A stretch of DNA of 64,000 nucleotides from positions 1 to 64,000 of the forward strand of contig CAKRNE010000002.1 in NCBI GenBank assembly GCA_934365945.1. Reading direction: 5' to 3'. Below are positions 33,410 to 42,953 of this stretch, in pieces; the first letter of the stretch is position 1; every line of letters begins with the position of its first letter. Origin of the DNA: an uncultured Agathobacter sp. Lineage in GTDB: Bacteria > Bacillota > Clostridia > Lachnospirales > Lachnospiraceae. The notes under the pieces are model-generated. The model made no database searches. It saw only the letters and a program-made list of their open reading frames with translations, and was not told where the DNA came from. The position numbers and the translations under genes were made by a program.

Positions 33410-34354
33410 ATGGGAAATCTAATGTTTTGTCTAAATGCCACAGGACCTATTTTTCTGATGATGGTGTTTGGACTTTTTCTTCGCAAAGTGGGGATTTTGG
33501 ATGAGGATTTTGCAAACAGGATGAATAAGTTTGTGTTTAAGATTCCTTTACCATTTTTGCTGTTTAGTGATCTGGCGGCAGTTGATTTTTCAAAGGTTTG
33601 GAACATTAAGTTTATAGTATTCTGCTTTGTGGTTACACTGATAAGCATTACAATATCAACACTTGTTTCCTGTCTGTGGAGGGATAAATCTATACGGGGC
33701 GAGTTTATACAGGCCTCATACAGAAGCAGTGCGGCGCTGCTTGGAATAGCCTTTATCCAGAATATTTATGGAAACGCCGGCATGGCACCTGTCATGATTA
33801 TAGGAAGTGTGCCGCTTTACAATGTAATGGCGGTTATTGTGCTTTCTTTTTTTAAGCCGGGGCAAAACGGCATAGACAGGGCAGTGCTCAAAAAGACATT
33901 TAAAGGGATAGTGACCAATCCGATTATTTTAGGGATTGTTGCAGGTCTTTTGTGGTCAGCTATAGGTTTGCCGTATTCGGGAATACCGGCAAAGGCTGTG
34001 ACGAGCATTGGCAATATGGCTACACCTATGGGACTTATGGCCATGGGTGCCACCTTTGATTTGAAAAAAGCATCAGCAAAGGCAAAGCCGGCATTTGCAG
34101 CTACATTTATCAAGCTTGTAGGCTTTGTGGCTGTATTTCTTCCTATTGCGGTAGCCTTCGGGTTCAGGGACAGTGAGCTTATTGCAATTCTTGTGATGCT
34201 TGGCTCAGCAACTACAGTGAGCTGCTTTGTCATGGCAAGAAATATGGGGCATGAGGGCGTTATCTCATCGACCACGATAATGCTCACGACATTACTCAGT
34301 GCGTTTACACTGACCCTTTGGCTTTACATAATTAAAAGTCTTGGACTTGTATAG
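33410..34354 (+). CDS. AEC-family (auxin efflux carrier type) transporter
   Basis: This 314-residue membrane protein has ten predicted helices arranged as two five-helix repeats, which is the AEC family pattern. Typical features are the opening GPIFLMMVFGLFLRKVGIL, a RSSAALLGIAFI block, and the crossover region MATPMGLMAMGATFDL. Bacterial AEC proteins carry malate, other organic acids or similar substrates. GGAGG precedes the ATG. The substrate cannot be inferred from the neighbours. Confidence 0.87.
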   Translation: MGNLMFCLNATGPIFLMMVFGLFLRKVGILDEDFANRMNKFVFKIPLPFLLFSDLAAVDFSKVWNIKFIVFCFVVTLISITISTLVSCLWRDKSIRGEFIQASYRSSAALLGIAFIQNIYGNAGMAPVMIIGSVPLYNVMAVIVLSFFKPGQNGIDRAVLKKTFKGIVTNPIILGIVAGLLWSAIGLPYSGIPAKAVTSIGNMATPMGLMAMGATFDLKKASAKAKPAFAATFIKLVGFVAVFLPIAVAFGFRDSELIAILVMLGSATTVSCFVMARNMGHEGVISSTTIMLTTLLSAFTLTLWLYIIKSLGLV

Positions 34355-34465
34355 TTTTTTTTAGTTAAAATTAACAAATTTAATTTATATATAAGCTTAA
34401 AATGCAAGTTTTTCTGTTTGATGGTATATGAAATACACAAAAAAAACGATTAATGAAAAAAATAA

Positions 34466-34494
34466 TTGTATCTTTTGTATAAATGTGATAATAT
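34466..34494 (+). promoter_or_regulatory. Promoter of the PTS EIIC-EAL gene
   Basis: TTGTAT (34466-34471), 17 bases and TAATAT (34489-34494) fit a vegetative promoter about 37 bases before the start codon. The 177-base gap contains nothing else recognisable. Confidence 0.6.
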
Positions 34495-34531
34495 AGTACT
34501 ATGCTAAATTTTTAGTTGGAGATACAATATT

Positions 34532-36598
34532 ATGAAAAAGAAAATTAAAACTATTACCTACAACATAGAGTCGAGCTTTTTTATTACGGTAGTCAGACAC
34601 GGACTTGCCATGATGATACCGTTTATACTGACCGGAGGCATTGCAAATGCTCTTTTGAATCTGCCGGTGAAAGCATATCAGAATGTTATAAGTGATAGTT
34701 TTTTTGCGCATTTTCTTAATATAATGTACACAGGAACATTTGGGCTTTTTTCCCTGGCTATGCTTATTGCATTAAGCAGCAGCTACTGTATGGAACGCAA
34801 TATGACGGTTGACAAGACAGTTTTGTATGTGCTGGTTTCGATTGGTGCATTTGGAGCACAGTTTTATAGCATTGATGGGACTTACAATATAGATATGCTT
34901 GATGTGAGGGGCTGTTTTTTCTCACTGGTGACAGCTATTTTATCCTGTGTTCTGCTTGAGAAACTTCAAAGATTTTCGATTTTAAATTTCAGAGAGCAGA
35001 CAAACGGCATGGAGAGAATTACGGCACTGGCTATAAATATGCTGTTTCCGGCGGCCATTGTTATATTGATATTTGTGTGTGTGACACAAAGCCTGCTTAT
35101 AGTGTTTGACGTAAATTCTCTATATGATCTTTTGTCAGATACAATGTGTGGGATGTTTGATCATGTGCACAATGAATTTTTAAAGGGACTTTTATATACT
35201 TGTTTGTTACATATAATGTGGGCATTTGGACTGCACGGCAGCCATATTTTAGAACCGGTTGCCACAACATCGTTTCTAATCGGCAGGTCGGGAGATATAT
35301 TCAGCAAGAGCTTTTTTGATGCATTTGTTGTAATGGGCGGCTGCGGCACTACGATGTGTGTTCTGATTGCACTTTTGTTTTTTGTGAAGAATTCGAGACT
35401 TCGCAAGCTAGCAAAGCTGTCATCATTTACGGTGATTTTTAACCTGAATGAGATACTTATATTTGGAATACCGATTTTACTGAATCCGATATTGCTGATT
35501 CCTTTTGTATGTACACCTGTTATATGCTATATCATATCGTTTGTGGTGACATATCTGGGAATTGTGCCTCCGGTAACACATTATGTGCCATGGTCTACAC
35601 CTATCATTTTCAGTGGATATATCGGAACCGGCTCTGTTGCAGGAAGCATACTTCAGATTGTGATGATTGCAATAGGCGTTGCAATATATGTTCCGTTTTT
35701 GAGCCTGAATGATGCGGTTGCCAATAAAAACGCAAAAGAACAGCTCAATGAGGTTATAAAGACCATACAGGAAAAGGAAGAATTGAATGAGAGCTATGAT
35801 CTTTTATCACAGTCAAACAGAAATGGTCAGATATGCCGAATGCTGAGACATGATTTGAAGACTGCAATAGAAAATAAAGAGCTGTATCTGCTTATACAGC
35901 CGCAGGTGGATGAAAATGGAAAATGTGTTGGTGGAGAGGCTTTACTTCGCTGGAAACATCCTTTTTATGGTTTTATATATCCACCGCTTATTATTTATCT
36001 GGCAAAGGAAAGCGGTTTGCTTGAAGATATGGAAAAGTTTATAATTGATAGTGCGGTCTCTTCAATAGTAGAGATATCAAGGCAGTGTGGTCCGAATTTT
36101 AAGCTTTCGATAAATCTTACAGCCAAGTCATTGCTTTGGGATGTGGACAAATATATAGATGAGACGCTGAAGAAATATAACGTTCCGGCTTCACAGCTTT
36201 GGATTGAGATTACAGAGCAGGATGTGCTTGCAAAATCGACTATGGTGCTTGAAAAGCTCAATAATTTAAAGGCGCAGGGACATGTCATGATGATTGATGA
36301 TTTTGGTATGGGACATACGTCGATACTTTATCTGCAGTCAAGTAATTTTGGGGTAGTAAAGCTTGATGGTTCACTGGTCAAGGATATTTTGACTAATACG
36401 ACCAATCAGCAGATTGTTTCTTCAATTGTCACTCTTGCGGATAGGCTGCATATAAAAATTATTGCGGAATTTGTTGAGACAGTTGAACAAAGAGACAAGC
36501 TTTTGGAGCTTGGCTGTAAATGGTATCAGGGATATCTGTATGAGAAGCCGGTGCAATTGGCTGAATTTATTGATTTTATGGAAGAACACAGCTTATGA
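34532..36598 (+). CDS. PTS EIIC-EAL fusion: sugar-sensing c-di-GMP phosphodiesterase
   Basis: This 688-residue protein joins a lactose/cellobiose-type PTS EIIC membrane domain (about 10-395; HGSH at 235-238 and NEILIFGIPILLNPI at 306-320) through a short coiled linker (400-430) to a full EAL domain (about 435-685). The catalytic set is complete: Glu469-Ala-Leu, Asn528, Glu562, Asp589/Asp590 in DDFGMG, Lys610, Glu646 or Glu649, and Gln666. No EIIA or EIIB domain is present. The likely reading is that sugar binding or transport by EIIC tunes hydrolysis of cyclic di-GMP. GGAG precedes the ATG. A PilZ receptor is encoded at 62261. Confidence 0.9.
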   Translation: MKKKIKTITYNIESSFFITVVRHGLAMMIPFILTGGIANALLNLPVKAYQNVISDSFFAHFLNIMYTGTFGLFSLAMLIALSSSYCMERNMTVDKTVLYVLVSIGAFGAQFYSIDGTYNIDMLDVRGCFFSLVTAILSCVLLEKLQRFSILNFREQTNGMERITALAINMLFPAAIVILIFVCVTQSLLIVFDVNSLYDLLSDTMCGMFDHVHNEFLKGLLYTCLLHIMWAFGLHGSHILEPVATTSFLIGRSGDIFSKSFFDAFVVMGGCGTTMCVLIALLFFVKNSRLRKLAKLSSFTVIFNLNEILIFGIPILLNPILLIPFVCTPVICYIISFVVTYLGIVPPVTHYVPWSTPIIFSGYIGTGSVAGSILQIVMIAIGVAIYVPFLSLNDAVANKNAKEQLNEVIKTIQEKEELNESYDLLSQSNRNGQICRMLRHDLKTAIENKELYLLIQPQVDENGKCVGGEALLRWKHPFYGFIYPPLIIYLAKESGLLEDMEKFIIDSAVSSIVEISRQCGPNFKLSINLTAKSLLWDVDKYIDETLKKYNVPASQLWIEITEQDVLAKSTMVLEKLNNLKAQGHVMMIDDFGMGHTSILYLQSSNFGVVKLDGSLVKDILTNTTNQQIVSSIVTLADRLHIKIIAEFVETVEQRDKLLELGCKWYQGYLYEKPVQLAEFIDFMEEHSL

Positions 36599-36717
36599 TT
36601 TGGTGGATAATTCCTCTTTACTTTAGCGTGATAATTTGCTAATATGTTAAAAGATTGTAGTTATTGGATGCTTCTGAATAATTACAATTATTAATTTAAC
36701 ATATGGAGGAAATGAGT

Positions 36718-37524
36718 ATGAGAAGAGGATTAGCACTTCTTTTGACAGCAACTTTAGCACTTTCAATGACCGCATGCGGTGGCAGTAAGGGTGCAGGAAC
36801 ACAAAAAAGCGAAAAGGGCGACGGCATGACCTACGCAGTTGAGGCAGGCTCAGCAGGAGAGGCTGTGGCAAAGGAAAAGGGCTTTAATTACAATTCGGTT
36901 TCATCACAGGCTGATGCGCTTATGGAGGTCAAATCAGGTACATCTGATGCAGCAATCATAGACCTTTTAATGGCTGGAGCCATGATAGGAGAGGGCACAA
37001 GCTACCCTGATTTAGTACATACAACAGAGCTTACATCAGAGAAGTATGGTGTCGGATGCCGTAAGGACTCTGATCTTGCTTCATATATCAACAGTGTACT
37101 CGCAGATTCATATGCCAACGGCAGCATGCAGGAGATTGCAAAGAATTACGGAGTACAGGATTCACTTCTTGAGCAGGAGCCTTGCGAGTTCAAGCAGTCT
37201 GAAAGCGACAGTGATGTGGATTATATCAAGTCACAGGGCAAGCTGATAGTCGGCATTACAGAGTTTGAGCCTATGGATTACAAGGATAAGGACGACAAAT
37301 GGATTGGCTTTGATGCTGATATGGCAAGACTTGTCGGTGAGAAGCTCGGTGTGGACGTTGAATTTGTAGTTATCGACTGGGACAACAAGGTTATGGAGCT
37401 TGACGCTAAGAAGATTGATGTTGTCTGGAATGGCATGACACTCACAGATGAGGTTACAAAGTCTATGGAATGCACAAATGCATACTGTAACAATGCACAG
37501 GTAGTTGTAGAGCGGGAGAAATAA
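36718..37524 (+). CDS. Amino-acid ABC transporter binding protein with swapped lobes (circularly permuted)
   Basis: This 268-residue lipoprotein (lipobox MTAC) has GGAGG eight bases before the ATG at 36718. Its two halves are in reverse order. First comes YAVEAGSAGEAVAKEKGF through ADALMEVKSGTSDAAIIDLL to KYGVGCRKDSDLASYI, which in ordinary family-3 binding proteins follows the hinge. Then come LIVGITEFEPMDYKDKDD and WIGFDADMARLVGEKLGV up to NGMTLTDE and YCNNAQVVV, which normally stand at the N-terminus. Nothing follows NAQVVV. The gene is in frame throughout, and the permease and ATPase genes follow intact, so the permuted protein is probably functional. Confidence 0.85.
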   Translation: MRRGLALLLTATLALSMTACGGSKGAGTQKSEKGDGMTYAVEAGSAGEAVAKEKGFNYNSVSSQADALMEVKSGTSDAAIIDLLMAGAMIGEGTSYPDLVHTTELTSEKYGVGCRKDSDLASYINSVLADSYANGSMQEIAKNYGVQDSLLEQEPCEFKQSESDSDVDYIKSQGKLIVGITEFEPMDYKDKDDKWIGFDADMARLVGEKLGVDVEFVVIDWDNKVMELDAKKIDVVWNGMTLTDEVTKSMECTNAYCNNAQVVVEREK

Positions 37525-37525
37525 A

Positions 37526-38182
37526 ATGTTCTGGACTGTTACACAAGCACTTATGAGTGGTCTGTGGACCACCTTTGAAATATTTATACTGACACTTATA
37601 TTTGCACTGCCATTGGGGCTTATATTTGCATTTGGGCTTTTGAGCAGGTTTAAGCCGGTAAAGGCTGTTATGAATGTGTTTGTATGGGTTATCCGTGGTA
37701 CACCGCTTATGCTCCAGCTTATCATCATATTTTACGGACCGGGGCTTTGGCTTCATCAGGCTATCTGGAGTGGTGACGAGACAGGACGTATTACAGCGAC
37801 TGTTGTAGCGTTTGTCATCAACTATGCATGTTATTTCTCTGTTATATTCAGAGGTGGCATAGAGGGTGTTCCGGCCGGTCAGAGAGAGGCAGGACAGGTG
37901 TTAGGCATGACAAAGCAGCAGATTTTCTTTAAAATTACTCTGCTTCAGATGATCAAGCGTGTTGTTCCGCCTATGTCAAATGAGATAATCACTCTGGTAA
38001 AGGATACTTCCCTTGCCAGAATTATTGCGGCATACGAGCTTACCTTTGCGGGAGCGGCATTTATGAAGTCTGACGGACTTACATGGCCGCTGTTTTACAC
38101 AGGTGTATTCTATCTCATATTTGTCGGAATCCTTACACTTTTATTTAATTATATCGAAAAGAAGCTGGATTATTTCAGGTAG
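37526..38182 (+). CDS. Amino-acid ABC transporter permease (HisM/GlnP type)
   Basis: This 218-residue permease has about five helices. The N-terminal motif VIRGTPLMLQL and the EAA loop GVPAGQREAGQVLGMTKQQI, where the ATPase docks, are both intact. It starts one base after the stop of the binding-protein gene, so translation is coupled. With the other two genes it forms a polar amino-acid importer. Confidence 0.92.
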   Translation: MFWTVTQALMSGLWTTFEIFILTLIFALPLGLIFAFGLLSRFKPVKAVMNVFVWVIRGTPLMLQLIIIFYGPGLWLHQAIWSGDETGRITATVVAFVINYACYFSVIFRGGIEGVPAGQREAGQVLGMTKQQIFFKITLLQMIKRVVPPMSNEIITLVKDTSLARIIAAYELTFAGAAFMKSDGLTWPLFYTGVFYLIFVGILTLLFNYIEKKLDYFR

Positions 38183-38191
38183 GAGGATGAC

Positions 38192-38977
38192 ATGGCAATT
38201 TTAGAGGTTAGAAATATAGAAAAACACTTTGGAAGAACTAATGTACTTGAGGATGTCAGCTTTTCCATGGAGGAGGGCAATGCTCTTGCCATAATAGGTT
38301 CATCAGGCTCAGGAAAGACCACGCTGCTACGGTGTCTCAATTTCCTTGAGAGACCTGACAATGGGCAGATTATTGTAAATGGTGAGACTCTCTTTGATGC
38401 TTCCAAGGAGGGCAAGGATAAGGATGCCGAGCTTCGCAAAAAGAGGCTGCATTTTGGCATGGTGTTTCAGCAGTTTAATCTTTTTCCACAGTACACGGCA
38501 CTTGAGAATGTTACCTTGGCAGAGCGCCTTCTGGCACAGGAGACACCTGAGTTTAAAAAGGATAAAAAAGCAATCCTTGCGCGTATTGATGAGCATGGAA
38601 AGGAGCTTCTTGACAGAATGGGGCTTGCTGAGAGGATGAACCATTATCCGCATCAGCTCTCAGGTGGACAGCAGCAGCGTGTTGCTATAGCAAGGGCACT
38701 GGCACTTAAGCCTGATATACTCTGCTTTGATGAGCCTACATCGGCTCTTGACCCGGAGCTTACAGGAGAGGTGCTTAAGGTCATCCGTTCCCTTGCAGAG
38801 CAGAATACCACAATGATCATCGTCACACATGAGATGGCTTTTGCGCGAGATGTTGCAGACCAGGTAATCTTCATGGACGGTGGTGTGATTGTTGAGCAGG
38901 GAGATCCGCATGAGGTGATTGACCATCCGAAGGAGGAGCGCACCAGGCAGTTCCTCACCAGATATGCGAACGGCTGA
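38192..38977 (+). CDS. Amino-acid ABC transporter ATP-binding protein (GlnQ type)
   Basis: This 261-residue ATPase has Walker A GSSGSGKTT, a Q-loop FQQFNLFPQYTALENV, the signature LSGGQQQRVAIARAL, Walker B ILCFDEPTSALDPEL and the switch histidine in IIVTHEMAFA. It ends the three-gene importer operon. The insertion after the Q-loop (AQETPEFKKDKKAI) is a little longer than in GlnQ of E. coli. The amino acid carried cannot be fixed from sequence. Confidence 0.93.
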   Translation: MAILEVRNIEKHFGRTNVLEDVSFSMEEGNALAIIGSSGSGKTTLLRCLNFLERPDNGQIIVNGETLFDASKEGKDKDAELRKKRLHFGMVFQQFNLFPQYTALENVTLAERLLAQETPEFKKDKKAILARIDEHGKELLDRMGLAERMNHYPHQLSGGQQQRVAIARALALKPDILCFDEPTSALDPELTGEVLKVIRSLAEQNTTMIIVTHEMAFARDVADQVIFMDGGVIVEQGDPHEVIDHPKEERTRQFLTRYANG

Positions 38978-39140
38978 TGCTGTTATTGGTATTATCTTAT
39001 AGGATAATGCATTTTACATGGCGCACATTTGATTTAATAAGTTATATTCAGCAAATATTACAATTAATTAAGTGGCAGGGTGAGAAATATATTATACATG
39101 TCGAAAAAGTGTGAAATAAGTGTAAATTGAAAAGTAGATA

Positions 39141-39169
39141 TTGATTTTTTTTTAACAAACATATATACT
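39141..39169 (+). promoter_or_regulatory. Promoter of pckA
   Basis: TTGATT (39141-39146), 17 bases and TATACT (39164-39169) lie about 50 bases before the pckA start. The spacer contains a T-run. The rest of the 244-base gap is AT-rich and without a recognisable site. Confidence 0.65.
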
Positions 39170-39221
39170 AACAAAAGAAATGGATGTAAATCCATAATTT
39201 ATAGAAAAGAGGTTTATTCAA

Positions 39222-40826
39222 ATGGCAAATGTTGATTTAACAAAGTATGGCATTACTGGAACAACAGAGATCGTTCACAATCCTTCTTACGAGACATTAT
39301 TCGAGGAAGAGACAAAAGCCGGCCTTGAGGGTTACGAGGTTGGTAAGGAGACAGAGCTTGGTGCAGTTAACGTTAAGACAGGTATCTACACTGGACGTTC
39401 TCCTAAAGATAAATATATCGTTATGGACGAGAATTCTAAGGACACAGTATGGTGGAATACACCTGAGTATCCAAACGACAACCATCCAATGAAAGAGGAT
39501 GTTTGGGCAACAGTTAAGGATCTTGCTAAGAAAGAGCTCTGCAACAAGAAGCTTTTCGTAGTAGATGCATTCTGTGGAGCAAACAAGGATACACGTATGG
39601 CAGTTCGTTTCATCGTTGAGGTTGCTTGGCAGGCTCATTTCGTAACAAACATGTTCATCAAGCCATCAGCAGAGGAGCTTGAGAACTTCGAGCCTGATTT
39701 CGTAGTATACAATGCTTCAAAGGCTAAGGTTGAGAACTACAAGGAGTTAGGTCTTAACTCAGAGACATGTGTTGCATTCAACATCACATCAAAAGAGCAG
39801 GTTATCATCAATACATGGTACGGCGGAGAGATGAAGAAGGGTATGTTCTCTATGATGAACTACTTCCTCCCACTTAAGGGCATCGCTTCAATGCACTGCT
39901 CAGCAAATGCAGATATGAACGGAGAGAACACAGCAATCTTCTTCGGTCTTTCAGGAACAGGTAAGACAACACTTTCTACAGACCCTAAGCGTCTTCTTAT
40001 CGGAGATGACGAGCACGGCTGGGATGACAACGGTGTATTCAACTTCGAGGGTGGATGCTACGCTAAGGTTATCGGTCTTGACAAAGAGTCTGAGCCTGAT
40101 ATCTACAACGCAATCAGAAGAGATGCTCTTCTTGAGAACGTTACAGTTGCTGATGATGGAAAGATTGATTTCGAGGACAAGAGTGTAACAGAGAATACAC
40201 GTGTATCTTACCCAATCAACCACATCACAAATATTGTTAAGCCAGTATCTTCAGCACCGGCTGCAAAGAACGTAATCTTCCTTTCAGCAGATGCATTCGG
40301 AGTACTTCCACCAGTATCTATTCTTACACCAGAGCAGACACAGTACTACTTCCTTTCAGGATTTACTGCAAAGCTTGCAGGAACAGAGCGTGGAATTACT
40401 GAGCCAACACCTACATTCTCAGCTTGCTTCGGACAGGCATTCCTTGAGCTTCATCCTACAAAATACGCTGCAGAGCTCGTTAAGAAGATGGAGAAGTCAG
40501 GTGCTAAGGCATACCTTGTAAACACAGGATGGAACGGAACAGGAAAGAGAATCACAATCAAGGATACAAGAGGAATCATCGATGCTATCCTTTCTGGTGA
40601 TATTCTTAAGGCTCCAACAAAGAAGATCCCTATGTTCGATTTTGAGGTTCCTACAGAGCTTCCAGGAGTTGATTCAGGAATCCTTGATCCTCGTGACACA
40701 TATGCTGATGTTTCTGAGTGGGAGGCAAAGGCTAAGGATCTTGCAGAGAGATTCAACAAGAACTTTGTTAAGTACACAACAAATGAGGCTGGTAAAGCAC
40801 TTGTTGCAGCAGGACCACAGTTATAA
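39222..40826 (+). CDS. pckA: Phosphoenolpyruvate carboxykinase (ATP)
   Basis: This 534-residue enzyme interconverts oxaloacetate plus ATP and PEP plus CO2. Kinase-1 loop [10 protein letters not shown] (241-250), the metal-binding region at MHCSANADM and the kinase-2 region LIGDDEHGW are intact, as is [10 protein letters not shown] near residue 58. It has full family length. In gut anaerobes it often runs in the carboxylating direction. The codon use is strikingly uniform (GCA, GAG, AAG, CTT, ATC), which points to high expression. AGAGG precedes the ATG and a strong terminator follows, so it is a single-gene unit. Confidence 0.97.
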   Translation: MANVDLTKYGITGTTEIVHNPSYETLFEEETKAGLEGYEVGKETELGAVNVKTGIYTGRSPKDKYIVMDENSKDTVWWNTPEYPNDNHPMKEDVWATVKDLAKKELCNKKLFVVDAFCGANKDTRMAVRFIVEVAWQAHFVTNMFIKPSAEELENFEPDFVVYNASKAKVENYKELGLNSETCVAFNITSKEQVIINTWYGGEMKKGMFSMMNYFLPLKGIASMHCSANADMNGENTAIFFGLSGTGKTTLSTDPKRLLIGDDEHGWDDNGVFNFEGGCYAKVIGLDKESEPDIYNAIRRDALLENVTVADDGKIDFEDKSVTENTRVSYPINHITNIVKPVSSAPAAKNVIFLSADAFGVLPPVSILTPEQTQYYFLSGFTAKLAGTERGITEPTPTFSACFGQAFLELHPTKYAAELVKKMEKSGAKAYLVNTGWNGTGKRITIKDTRGIIDAILSGDILKAPTKKIPMFDFEVPTELPGVDSGILDPRDTYADVSEWEAKAKDLAERFNKNFVKYTTNEAGKALVAAGPQL

Positions 40827-40857
40827 TATATTAAACTGAATTATATCTGATAATTCT

Positions 40858-40890
40858 AAAGCCGGGCGGTATATATCGCCCGGCTTTTTA
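40858..40890 (+). terminator. Terminator of pckA
   Basis: AAGCCGGGCG and CGCCCGGCTT form a GC-rich stem with an AT-rich loop, followed by TTTTTA. It lies 31 bases past the pckA stop codon. Confidence 0.9.
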
Positions 40891-41120
40891 TGGTGGTGCG
40901 CCTTGCGACGCATGTTTCTAACGGCAGGAGAGTCTGACTTAGCTTATACATTGCAAAGATGATTATCAGATTAATAAGAAAACAGTGTTATTATTTATAA
41001 TATTATGCTTGGAATATTACAAAACACTATAAAACGTTATAAAACAGGCATTTATGAGGGTTATGGATGTATAAAAATTGTTATTGATAATATGAATTTA
41101 AGTTATATTAACGATATTGC

Positions 41121-41149
41121 TTGACAAATACAGATTATAGTAATATTAT
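41121..41149 (+). promoter_or_regulatory. Promoter of the ilvN-ilvC unit
   Basis: A consensus TTGACA (41121-41126), 17 bases and TATTAT (41144-41149) sit 45 bases before the ilvN start. The roughly 230 bases further upstream hold no gene I can support; they are AT-rich with a tandem-like TATAAAAC repeat near 41029-41045 whose role is unknown. Confidence 0.8.
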
Positions 41150-41194
41150 CATCATGTGAACAGAAATAATAGAAATTGTGAGGAAGGTTTTTCG

Positions 41195-41695
41195 ATGAGA
41201 AGACAGGCGTTATCTCTTTTAGTTGAGAACAATCCCGGAGTGACCAGTCGTATTTCAGGACTGTTCAGCCGCAGGGGATTTAATATTGATAGTTTCTCCT
41301 CAGGAGTTACAGCAGATCCGCGCTACACACGTATTACAATCGTTGCAAGCGGAGATGAGCAGGTGCTTGAGCAGATAGAGAAGCAGTTGGCAAAGCTTGA
41401 GGATGTACTTGATATCAAGAAGCTTGAGCCGGGACTCTCAGTGTGCAGGGAGCTTATTATGATAAAGATAAGAGCACTCGATACACAAAGACAGGCAGTC
41501 ATGAATGTGACTGAGATCTTCCACGGCAAGATAGTTGATGTCACACATGACTCTATGATTATAGAGCTCATAGGTACACAGGACAAGCTTGATAATTTCA
41601 TAGATCTGCTTAGCAATTATGAGATATTAGAGCTCGCAAGAACAGGAATCACAGGACTTACCAGAGGTTCCAATGATGTAGTTATGTTGGATTAG
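41195..41695 (+). CDS. ilvN: Acetolactate synthase small (regulatory) subunit
   Basis: This 166-residue protein carries an N-terminal ACT domain (LSLLVENNPGVTSRISGLFS and RGFNIDSFSSGVT) that binds valine for feedback control, and the C-terminal ALS_ss domain (RELIMIKI through LARTGITGLTRG). The start is the ATG at 41195 with GAGGAAGG upstream; an open stretch of 13 codons before it has no ribosome site. The catalytic subunit gene is not in the window. It is followed 57 bases later by ilvC on the same strand. Confidence 0.94.
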   Translation: MRRQALSLLVENNPGVTSRISGLFSRRGFNIDSFSSGVTADPRYTRITIVASGDEQVLEQIEKQLAKLEDVLDIKKLEPGLSVCRELIMIKIRALDTQRQAVMNVTEIFHGKIVDVTHDSMIIELIGTQDKLDNFIDLLSNYEILELARTGITGLTRGSNDVVMLD

Positions 41696-41737
41696 TCAAA
41701 GGACAATCCCTACATATAAATAGTTTACTTAAATTAA

Positions 41738-42778
<1,041 letters not shown>

Positions 42779-42803
42779 TCTGTCAGATATATATGACAAT
42801 AAG

Positions 42804-42832
42804 ACCCGGGGCAGTGATGCACCGGGTTTTTT
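42804..42832 (+). terminator. Terminator of the ilvN-ilvC unit
   Basis: ACCCGG and CCGGGT with an inner GGCA/TGCA pairing form the stem, followed by six Ts. Confidence 0.88.
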
Positions 42833-42953
42833 ACATAGCAAAACTTGACAAAATATAGTGTGATGTGTAAAATTATGAATGTTAATCAGACGGATTAAGA
42901 ATACGCCTTCGTCTCTTTGAGAGGCGGAGCGTTTTTGATATAAGGAGGCAAGT

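Noticed and set aside
33817..34287. 156-codon frame antisense to the AEC transporter gene
   Set aside because: No start signal; the opposite strand encodes a full family member.
42850..42953. T-box in front of leuS
   Set aside because: No GGGTGG-type T-box sequence and too short; only a weak hairpin is present.
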